Source: Acidobacteriota bacterium
GTDB taxonomy: Bacteria > Acidobacteriota > Aminicenantia > UBA2199
Assembly: GCA_021817755.1 (NCBI GenBank)
Contig: JAKAGC010000107.1
Location: forward strand, 1 to 9,216
Direction: 5' to 3'
Length of the DNA stretch: 9,216 bases
Part shown: piece by piece, positions 1 to 6,577 of the stretch
Layout of the letters: each line of letters opens with the position of its first letter
Position numbering within the stretch: position 1 is the stretch's first letter
The notes under the pieces: generated by a model
Told to the model about the DNA's origin: nothing
Databases searched by the model: none
The model's input: only the letters and a program-made list of their open reading frames with translations
Position numbers and translations under genes: made by a program

Positions 1-1
1 A

Positions 2-1840
2 CCAATTCAACCGGAAAGCATTAAAAATAAAATAGTGATTTCTGCCGCAGTATCGGGAATCATCGCATCATTTCTTTTCTTTTTCGGTCCCAGTCAAATG
101 TATCTATCCAATGCCCCGATGTTTCATTTTGTTTATACGGACGTACTATTTAAATTTTTACCGATTTTCATCGGTGGATGGATTCTTGGATTTGCTCTCT
201 TATCGCTAATGCTTCTTTTTCCGGTTAAATGGAATATTCATCCACGATTTATTGCATTGGGTACAGGGGCTGCGATTATGTTGTGGATACAGGGTAATAT
301 CCTGGTGTGGAATTACGGTGTACTGGACGGGAAACCGATTCAATGGGCAAAATTTATGAAAAACGGTTTAATCGATGGTTTTCTCTGGATTGTCATCCTG
401 GTGACTTCAATTTTCTTGTTCAGGGTACTCTATAAATATTCAAAAAAAATCTGCTTTTTTCTTCTTATCATCCAATTGGTAACAACTTCAATACTGTATT
501 TTCAGAATCCGGAGGCTCAGACAGCCCGGAAACATGTGATACTGGATACAAGCACGCAGTTTGATTTTTCTTCTTCTCAAAATATCATAATTCTACTTGT
601 GGATGGGTTTGAGAGTGATCTTTTTCAAGAGTTAATAGATGAGAACCCACAATATAAAAAAGATTTTGAAGGGTTTACCTATTTCAGGAATTCTTTGGCG
701 GGTTTTCCGCTTACTTTACCTTCGATTCCGTTTATGTTGGCGGGAAGAGCTTTTGATAATTCAATTTTGATGAAGGATTTTATAAAGGATGTATATTATG
801 GAGATACATCGATTCCGAAAGTATTGAGAAAAAACGGTTACCGAGTGGAAATTCTAATGGACTGCGGACGTTGTTTTGAAAAAGATCCCAACCTGATCTC
901 CAATCTGAAAAGTACAACTGTTGAAATGTATAATAGTCAGGCTGGTTTTTTATTTGATTTAACTCTGTTCCGTTTTGCTCCACATTTTTTGAAACCGAAG
1001 ATTTACAATAACCAACAGTGGCGTTTTTTACGAATGATGAAAGAAGCGGTTCCGGAAAATTTAGCGCGAGATACGAAAGTTACAGAAGAATTGATGGGAT
1101 TGAAGTTAAATTTAAAATCGGTTCAGGAATTGCAAGACCTGGCGTTTGGGGTCTCTATGGTAAGTGAAGGTAAGGTAACGACCAAAACTAAGGTTTTTAA
1201 ATTTTACCATCTGGATGGTGTTCATCCGCCTTTTTATATGGATGATAAACTGGAATATAAAGTGATGCCGAATAACCGGAAATCTTGGAAAAAAATGGCC
1301 ATTGGAGCATTGGAAATTGTCCATCTCTATTTAGAAAAATTAAAACGGTTAAATGCTTTCGATAATTCAATTATAATCGTTTTGGGAGATCATGGACATT
1401 CTGCAGGTCAATTTAAGGTGACTTTTCCCAAAAACTGGAACGAAACGAATGGGCAAATATACGGAGAAGCGGACCGGAATTATGAGCGCCTGGGTAAAGG
1501 AATCCTGGAATCGGGAATCCCGTTAATGCTGGTTAAACCTTTAAATGAACGTGAAGAGTTGAAAACCTCCGATAACCCTATTTCATTATCCGATGTTCCT
1601 GCAACTATTTTTGATTTACTTGGTATACAAGGAAATTTTATGGGGGAATCGATGTTTAAGATTGCACCTGACTCGCAACGGGAACGCGTTTTTACTTTCT
1701 TCTCCTGGCAGGGTGGAGAGGAAGGGTTTGATCATCTTCCAAATCCAAAACGTTTCAAAGTTAAAGGTCATAGCTGGTTGGATAAAAATTGGACCCGATT
1801 GGAAATTAATAAAAATAATATAAATGAATCAGCAAAATGA
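2..1840 (+). CDS. Membrane-anchored sulfatase/phosphotransferase-like protein (alkaline phosphatase superfamily), 5' partial
   Basis: The reading frame is open to the left edge, so the true start lies upstream; residues below are counted from an internal GTG at 35. Five hydrophobic helices (about 3-24, 39-63, 72-93, 112-133, 139-157) are followed by a soluble domain from about 180, the layout of LtaS- and PbgA/YejM-type proteins with the domain outside the inner membrane. Superfamily landmarks are visible: NIIILLVDG with metal-ligand candidate D190, LTLPSIP with likely nucleophile T227, HLDGVHPPF (H392, H397) and GDHGH (D452, H453). There is no C/S-x-P-x-R formylglycine motif, so a classical sulfatase is unlikely. 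By family knowledge it may move or remove phospho- or sulfo-groups on envelope glycans or lipids; the substrate is unknown. Its 3' end overlaps the M48 gene by 17 bases, suggesting one transcript. The fold is secure, the reaction is not. Confidence 0.85.
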   Translation, partial: PIQPESIKNKIVISAAVSGIIASFLFFFGPSQMYLSNAPMFHFVYTDVLFKFLPIFIGGWILGFALLSLMLLFPVKWNIHPRFIALGTGAAIMLWIQGNILVWNYGVLDGKPIQWAKFMKNGLIDGFLWIVILVTSIFLFRVLYKYSKKICFFLLIIQLVTTSILYFQNPEAQTARKHVILDTSTQFDFSSSQNIIILLVDGFESDLFQELIDENPQYKKDFEGFTYFRNSLAGFPLTLPSIPFMLAGRAFDNSILMKDFIKDVYYGDTSIPKVLRKNGYRVEILMDCGRCFEKDPNLISNLKSTTVEMYNSQAGFLFDLTLFRFAPHFLKPKIYNNQQWRFLRMMKEAVPENLARDTKVTEELMGLKLNLKSVQELQDLAFGVSMVSEGKVTTKTKVFKFYHLDGVHPPFYMDDKLEYKVMPNNRKSWKKMAIGALEIVHLYLEKLKRLNAFDNSIIIVLGDHGHSAGQFKVTFPKNWNETNGQIYGEADRNYERLGKGILESGIPLMLVKPLNEREELKTSDNPISLSDVPATIFDLLGIQGNFMGESMFKIAPDSQRERVFTFFSWQGGEEGFDHLPNPKRFKVKGHSWLDKNWTRLEINKNNINESAK

Positions 1841-2993
1841 ATATAGCGCTGTTGCGTTGAATAGTGCTCTACCGGAAGGTAAAACAGCAGGGCGGATTAT
1901 TTTTACTGGGTTTAGTATACGTTTCCATTCTACGGAAGGAAATGTGGAATTACCTCTTACGGGTTTGATTATAAAACGGGGAGGAACAAGCGGACACTTG
2001 GTTCTTTTTGAGCATCCTGCGTACAACGGATGGGTGGTGTATACGGAAGATAAAAAAATATTGAACGGGTTGAAAGAATCTGGGGATGAAATGGTTTTGA
2101 AACAGATTGGAGAGATACGGAAAAAGAATATAAAAATCTCTCTGATTATATTTTTATCTTTGACAGCGATTGTTGCAATTATTTATGGCCTTTTTCTTTT
2201 AAGGAACCCGGTAAGTAAATCGATTGCGCGAAGTATTCCTCCGCAGTGGGAAATCACGCTTGGTGAAAATGTATTCAAGGGGTATATGGAGGGGAAAAGG
2301 ATAATCGATGATCCTGTTGTAAAAGAACGCCTGGAGAAAATAACAAACCGTCTACTTTCTCATATTCCCGACCGTAGATACGAATTTCATGTTACGATTA
2401 TCGAAGACCCGGTGGTTAATGCAATGGCTGTGCCAGGTGGATTTATAGCTCTTAATACCGGATTAATCGTCGAATCGGAAAATGGCGAAGAAGTCTTAGG
2501 GGTTTTGGCTCATGAAGTGGCTCATGTTACATTACAGCACGGGATACGTAAAATGATCGATTCATTGGGGTTGATTGTAATCGTTAAAGCATTCCTGGGC
2601 AACCGGTCGGGGTTGTTGGGTGCGATACTGGATAATAGTTCCTATCTTCTTAATCTAAAATTCTCCCGTGAATTCGAACAAGAAGCAGATGAGAAAGGGT
2701 TTAAATATATGGATAATGCAAATCTTAATCCTTCAGGTTTAATTGAGGCTTTCAGTGGGGTACTTGAAAAAATCAAGAAAAGTGGAGATGATAAATTAGA
2801 CAGGTTGACCAATTTCATCAGTACTCATCCGGATTTGCAACAGCGAGTGGATTATCTCACGGAAAGATGGAATAACGTTAAAGACAAAAAACGGTTTATC
2901 GATATTTCTGCCGATTTCAATGCGCTGAAAGAGGCATTGGGGGATGCTTTAAAAAAAAATAAGCGTGAAGATGAATTGCCTGAAAAAGAATGA
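1824..2993 (+). CDS. Membrane-anchored M48 family zinc metallopeptidase
   Basis: 389 residues. An N-terminal, probably beta-rich region (about 20-85) precedes a single membrane helix at about 104-126. The helix is preceded by basic residues (RKKNIK), which places the N-terminus in the cytoplasm and the catalytic part in the periplasm. The peptidase domain (about 145-350) carries the zinc motif HEVAH (H230, E231, H234), a probable third ligand E285 in the ExxAD motif of REFEQEAD, and the STHP segment at 333-336 typical of M48. By family knowledge such proteins degrade misfolded or damaged envelope proteins; the target here is unknown. The ATG lies inside the end of the upstream gene, and a TAA sits directly before it in frame, so no earlier start exists. 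There is no clear Shine-Dalgarno site, which fits translational coupling to the upstream gene. It ends 11 bases from the convergent topB stop. Confidence 0.92.
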   Translation: MNQQNEYSAVALNSALPEGKTAGRIIFTGFSIRFHSTEGNVELPLTGLIIKRGGTSGHLVLFEHPAYNGWVVYTEDKKILNGLKESGDEMVLKQIGEIRKKNIKISLIIFLSLTAIVAIIYGLFLLRNPVSKSIARSIPPQWEITLGENVFKGYMEGKRIIDDPVVKERLEKITNRLLSHIPDRRYEFHVTIIEDPVVNAMAVPGGFIALNTGLIVESENGEEVLGVLAHEVAHVTLQHGIRKMIDSLGLIVIVKAFLGNRSGLLGAILDNSSYLLNLKFSREFEQEADEKGFKYMDNANLNPSGLIEAFSGVLEKIKKSGDDKLDRLTNFISTHPDLQQRVDYLTERWNNVKDKKRFIDISADFNALKEALGDALKKNKREDELPEKE

Positions 2994-3017
2994 TAATAAC
3001 GTAATTACTTTTTATCA
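2991..3017. other. Convergent gene junction with short AT-rich dyad
   Basis: The stop codons of the M48 gene and topB are separated by 11 bases. The junction holds TGATAA (2991-2996) paired with TTATCA (3012-3017) around a perfect 8-base palindrome GTAATTAC (3001-3008). There is no GC-rich stem, so this is at best a weak bidirectional terminator, and read-through producing overlapping antisense 3' ends is likely. Confidence 0.3.
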
Positions 3018-5080
3018 CCCAAGGCTTTATCGAATAAATCGCCAAGCGTAGCTGCTTTCTTTTTATTATCTGAAAACCGGTCAATCAAATGTTTACTCAT
3101 ATGTGCTTCTTTCCTGTTTTTTTTGTGATGATCATATAACCGGAAGTCATCTTGTTCTACCATCTGATGCCCGCAAGAACGATCGGAACAAATCAACATA
3201 TCTCCTTCTTTTCCTTTGACTGCGAGCATGAAGCTGTTGCACATAGGGCATTTTTTCTTTGTTAAATTATCATGTTTGTACTCGGATGTATCTACCTTAA
3301 TGCTATCTATCAATTTTATTGCATTTTGCCGGATATCCTCCATGAAAGAACGACTTTCTTCTTTTCCTTTGGATATTTGGGAGAGTCTTAATTCCCATTG
3401 TGCAGTTAATTCGGGTGAACGCAGTTCGGCAGGTGCGAGGCCGATCAATTGAAATCCTTTTGAAGTTGGAACGAGCTCTTTTCCGTGCCGTTCAATGTAA
3501 AAAGTATTGAGTAGTTTTTCGATAATTTCTGCTCGTGTTGCGGGAGTGCCTAATCCTCCCTGTTTAATTGACTCGCGAAGTTCTTCGTCTTCGATAAATT
3601 TACCGGGACTTTCCATTGCGGTCAATAGCGTAGCTTCGGTATAGCGAGGAGGAGGAAGCGTTTTGGCTTTTTTCATTTTACAGTTTTTTACGGTTTTAGT
3701 AGTGCCCTGTTTTAACTCTGTTAAACGTTGTTCAGGAAGAGCATCTTCGTCTCCGGTTTCTTTTGATTGCACAGGCGGTGTACTAACCACGCGCCAGCCC
3801 ATTTCTTTTACCACACTTCCTTTGGCATAAAACCGTTCTCCTTCAATTTCTGTAACGATGGTTGTCTGGTCGTACCGGTAAGGGGGATAGAGAACTGTAA
3901 TAAATCGTCGAACGATCAAATCATATAACCGTCGTTCGTCGGGGGCAAGAGAAGCGAGGTTTACGGGTTGTTCAGTGGGAATTATGGCGTGATGATCGGA
4001 AACACCTGCATCATTAACGAAGCGTTTTGTGGTATTTAGTTTCGTTTTCAGGAGGGGTTGAATCAATGCGGTGTAAGGTCCAGTGGAAATGCTTTGCAAC
4101 CGCTTGGATAGTGTGGGCACCATATCGGTGGTAATATACCGGGAATCGGTTCTGGGATAGGTTACGATTTTATGGCGTTCATACAGTTCCTGAAGTACAG
4201 AAAGGGTTTTCTTTGCTGAGAAACCGAATCTACGGTTGCCATCTCTTTGCAATTCGGTTAAATCATAAGCCAGTGGTGGGGGTTCCAATTTATCCTGGGT
4301 TTTTACTTCGATAATTTTTCCTGATTTCCCTTTTATTTTATCGAGGATTTGTTGTGCCTTTTCCTGGTTAAAAATGCGACTGTTTCCGTCTCTTCCTCTC
4401 CATTGTGCAAAATAGTCTCCAAAGTCTGCATCTATTGTCCAATAATCGACAGGGACAAAGGATTTGATTTCATTCTCTCGCTGGATAATCATGGCAAGGG
4501 TAGGGGTTTGAACTCGTCCTGCGGAGAGTTGTGCGTTGAATTTACAAGTTAACGCACGGGTTACATTTAAACCGATAATCCAATCGGCTTCAGCCCGGCA
4601 TACTGCGGCATTATATAGGTTATTATAGGCATTTCCCGGCTTAAGAGAGGCAAAGCCATCTGAGACAGCAGCATCTGTTTGGGAAGAAATCCAGAGGCGT
4701 TTAATATTTTTTTTCCAGCCGCCAAGTTTCAAAATCCAACGGGCTACCAGTTCGCCTTCCCGGCCTGCGTCTGTAGCAATGATAAATTCGTCGATATCGT
4801 TTCGTTTCATTAATTGAGTTACGATTCGGAATTGGTGCGAGGTTTCGCGGATTACTTTCAATTTCATCTTTTCCGGCAACATGGGTAAATCCTGCATCCT
4901 CCATTCCTTGTATTTATTATCATAATCATGGGGTTCAGCGAGTGTGACAAGGTGGCCAAGAGCCCAGGTCACGATGTAACGTTGCCCTTCGAAAAATCCT
5001 TTTCCTTTTTTATCGCATCTCAAAACTCGTGCTATCTCTCTTGCTACGCTCGGTTTTTCTGCTAAAACGATTGCTTTCAT
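3005..5080 (-). CDS. topB: DNA topoisomerase III (type IA)
   Basis: 691 residues, a normal length for bacterial TopB. It cuts one DNA strand and passes another through, resolving precatenanes and recombination intermediates in the cytoplasm. The Toprim domain starts at residue 1, with E8 in AEKPS and ATDAGREGE at 102-110 (D104, E108). The central type IA core contains SAGRVQTPTL (186-195) and the active-site tyrosine Y308 in VTYPRTDSRY. A further conserved segment GGLGTPATRAEII is at 508-520. The C-terminus carries one four-cysteine zinc ribbon (C611, C614, C631, C636) and a lysine-rich tail ending LGDLFDKAL. The second acidic position of the usual Toprim DxD is glycine (DAG), a variant also found in Firmicute-type TopB. 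The start has an AAGGAG site seven bases upstream and its own promoter, so it is probably transcribed alone. Confidence 0.96.
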   Translation of the reverse strand: MKAIVLAEKPSVAREIARVLRCDKKGKGFFEGQRYIVTWALGHLVTLAEPHDYDNKYKEWRMQDLPMLPEKMKLKVIRETSHQFRIVTQLMKRNDIDEFIIATDAGREGELVARWILKLGGWKKNIKRLWISSQTDAAVSDGFASLKPGNAYNNLYNAAVCRAEADWIIGLNVTRALTCKFNAQLSAGRVQTPTLAMIIQRENEIKSFVPVDYWTIDADFGDYFAQWRGRDGNSRIFNQEKAQQILDKIKGKSGKIIEVKTQDKLEPPPLAYDLTELQRDGNRRFGFSAKKTLSVLQELYERHKIVTYPRTDSRYITTDMVPTLSKRLQSISTGPYTALIQPLLKTKLNTTKRFVNDAGVSDHHAIIPTEQPVNLASLAPDERRLYDLIVRRFITVLYPPYRYDQTTIVTEIEGERFYAKGSVVKEMGWRVVSTPPVQSKETGDEDALPEQRLTELKQGTTKTVKNCKMKKAKTLPPPRYTEATLLTAMESPGKFIEDEELRESIKQGGLGTPATRAEIIEKLLNTFYIERHGKELVPTSKGFQLIGLAPAELRSPELTAQWELRLSQISKGKEESRSFMEDIRQNAIKLIDSIKVDTSEYKHDNLTKKKCPMCNSFMLAVKGKEGDMLICSDRSCGHQMVEQDDFRLYDHHKKNRKEAHMSKHLIDRFSDNKKKAATLGDLFDKALGDKK

Positions 5081-5087
5081 ATCTAAG

Positions 5088-5093
5088 CTCCTT
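5088..5093 (-). promoter_or_regulatory. Ribosome binding site of topB
   Basis: On the minus strand this reads AAGGAG, seven bases before the ATG at 5080-5078. It is a near-perfect Shine-Dalgarno site and confirms the chosen topB start. Confidence 0.85.
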
Positions 5094-5109
5094 TTCCGGG
5101 TTAAGGTAC

Positions 5110-5138
5110 GTTATAAAGCAAAAATTATATTAAGTCAA
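5110..5138 (-). promoter_or_regulatory. Sigma70-type promoter of topB
   Basis: On the minus strand TTGACT (5138-5133) is followed by a 17-base AT-rich spacer and TATAAC (5115-5110), each one base from consensus. The predicted transcript start is near 5103, giving a leader of about 23 bases that contains the AAGGAG site. Position, spacing and match all agree. Confidence 0.7.
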
Positions 5139-5244
5139 TCCCTGATTTAAAGTTTTGTACCAGTTAAGGGAATGTTTAGGAGATCATTGGTCGTATAAAA
5201 AAATTTGCTTGTTTCATTTTTTCTTCTGAAAAATGGCAATAATA

Positions 5245-5291
5245 TATAATGAACGATTTCAGTAACTTGTGTAAGAGAAAAACCGTATAAT
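5245..5291 (+). promoter_or_regulatory. Candidate -10 elements for the M19 gene
   Basis: Two perfect TATAAT hexamers occur in the divergent region, at 5245-5250 and 5286-5291. The second would start transcription near 5298, about 28 bases before the ATG. Neither has a convincing -35 at 16-18 bases upstream, so an activator or another sigma factor may be needed, or one or both may be chance in AT-rich DNA. Confidence 0.35.
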
Positions 5292-5312
5292 ATATATGTT
5301 AAACCAATACGT

Positions 5313-5317
5313 GGAGG
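5313..5317 (+). promoter_or_regulatory. Ribosome binding site deciding the M19 start
   Basis: GGAGG lies eight bases before the ATG at 5326. It supports that start over the in-frame ATG at 5296, and places the twin-arginine motif at the very N-terminus, as expected of a Tat signal peptide. Confidence 0.85.
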
Positions 5318-5325
5318 TTCATTCA

Positions 5326-6492
5326 ATGAAACGCAGAGAATTCCTGGGAACAGTAACCACAACGGCAGTCGGAGCGGCTGCTTTTCCTTATATCAATTCC
5401 AATTCATACCCATTATTTGCAGGCAGTACGGAACGGTATTCATCCAAAGCGATTTCCATAGTGGAAGAAACACTTGTAATCGATATGCTGGGAAGTTTCC
5501 AGGATGATATTCATAAACGAAATGGTAAACTGCTGATCGAAACATGGCTGGAACAACCGGCGTCCTTCACGGAGGAAGATTTCCGTACAATCCAATCTTC
5601 CGGGATCGATGTATTTGCCATGGGAGATCTCCTCCCCGAATACGATAAAATGATTGAATACATGGCACGATGGAACGGCTTTATTGCTTCAAATTCAACC
5701 TATATAGAGCGAATCGATACTCCTCAGAAATTGGACACATTAAGTTTGAAAAACAAACTGGGACTCCTTTTAACGTTCCAGGATTCCTCCCATTTTAGAA
5801 CTGAAAAAGATGTGCAATTGTTCCGGTCGTTCGGACAGGTGGTATCTCAGCTCACTTACAATGGGGCGAATAAGTTGGGGAGTGGGAGTTTTGTACCGGT
5901 CGATAATGGTTTAACGCAATATGGAGCAGCGATAATCCGGGAAATGAATAGAGTAGGAATGGGGGTAGATGTTTCTCATTGTGGTGATCGAACATTACTG
6001 GATGCCATGGAAATCAGTAGTAAACCGGTATTAATTACCCATGCCTCGTGTCGTGCATTGAATCCGGGATATCCGCGTGCGAAAACAGATGAAGCAATAA
6101 AAAAGATGGCTCAATCGGGAGGAGTAATGGGAATAGCGATGCTTCGCTTTATGATCCGGGATCAGGAACCGGTAACAATGGATCATTTTCTGGATCATAT
6201 CGATTATGTATCGCGATTAGTTGGGGTTGAACATGTCGGGATTGGAAGTGACATGTCATTGTGGACCGAGGATGCGTATCCGTTGGAAACCCGGAAGAAA
6301 ACGTTAACTAATGCACCCAAGGAATACAAATGCCATAGTAATGAGAATTTTCTGATAAGTATAGAAGGATTAAATCATCCTCAACGGACATTCGATGTAG
6401 TAGAAGGGTTGTTAAAAAGGAATTATAGTAAAGAAGCTATTCAAAATATAGTGGGGCATAATTTCAAGCGGGTATTAAAAGAATTGATATAA
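5326..6492 (+). CDS. Tat-exported M19 (membrane dipeptidase) family protein with altered metal site
   Basis: 388 residues from the ATG at 5326. The N-terminus MKRREFLG is a twin-arginine signal followed by a short hydrophobic Ala/Thr stretch to about residue 22, so the protein is probably exported folded. The remainder matches M19 renal-dipeptidase-like proteins: SQLTYNGAN (174-182), DVSH (H218), ITHASCRAL (H239), a conserved-type R251 in YPRAKTDEA, and GIGSD (D309). The family normally starts with a metal-binding HxD and has a Glu bridging two zincs; here the HxD site reads VIDMLGS (51-57), with Leu and Ser in place of His and Asp, and the Glu region reads LTFQDSSH with Q152. I recall a Tat-bearing M19 subgroup with similar sequence, so this is probably subgroup-specific, not decay. 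It may be mono-metal, have another substrate, or lack peptidase activity. It is alone and divergent from topB. Confidence 0.88.
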   Translation: MKRREFLGTVTTTAVGAAAFPYINSNSYPLFAGSTERYSSKAISIVEETLVIDMLGSFQDDIHKRNGKLLIETWLEQPASFTEEDFRTIQSSGIDVFAMGDLLPEYDKMIEYMARWNGFIASNSTYIERIDTPQKLDTLSLKNKLGLLLTFQDSSHFRTEKDVQLFRSFGQVVSQLTYNGANKLGSGSFVPVDNGLTQYGAAIIREMNRVGMGVDVSHCGDRTLLDAMEISSKPVLITHASCRALNPGYPRAKTDEAIKKMAQSGGVMGIAMLRFMIRDQEPVTMDHFLDHIDYVSRLVGVEHVGIGSDMSLWTEDAYPLETRKKTLTNAPKEYKCHSNENFLISIEGLNHPQRTFDVVEGLLKRNYSKEAIQNIVGHNFKRVLKELI

Positions 6493-6542
6493 AATTTTAC
6501 CTATTCCTTTTTTTAAAGATACCGAGTTATCCAATTCAACGC

Positions 6543-6571
6543 TTGACAGAGATTTAATATATGTCTACAAT
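6543..6571 (+). promoter_or_regulatory. Near-consensus sigma70 promoter predicting a leaderless mRNA
   Basis: TTGACA (6543-6548, perfect) is followed by a 17-base spacer and TACAAT (6566-6571, five of six). A start seven bases after the -10 falls at 6578, the A of the ATG of the next gene. The interval before the ATG is pyrimidine- and AT-rich with no Shine-Dalgarno sequence. Confidence 0.7.
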
Positions 6572-6577
6572 ATTTCT

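Noticed and set aside
692..739. Formylglycine-type sulfatase motif around SIP in the first gene
   Set aside because: The segment reads S-I-P-F-M and lacks the arginine of C/S-x-P-x-R, so it does not meet the motif.
4752..4775. Loss of one Toprim acidic residue in topB (DAG in place of DxD)
   Set aside because: ATDAGREGE is a normal variant within the TopB family, not a defect of this copy.
5296..5325. Upstream in-frame ATG giving ten extra residues on the M19 protein
   Set aside because: It overlaps a candidate -10 region and has no binding site, and it would bury the twin-arginine motif. GGAGG eight bases before 5326 fits far better.
2..6540. Ten-base match ccaattcaac at 2-11 and 6531-6540
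   Set aside because: Dozens of ten-base matches are expected by chance in 9 kb, and the flanks do not extend.
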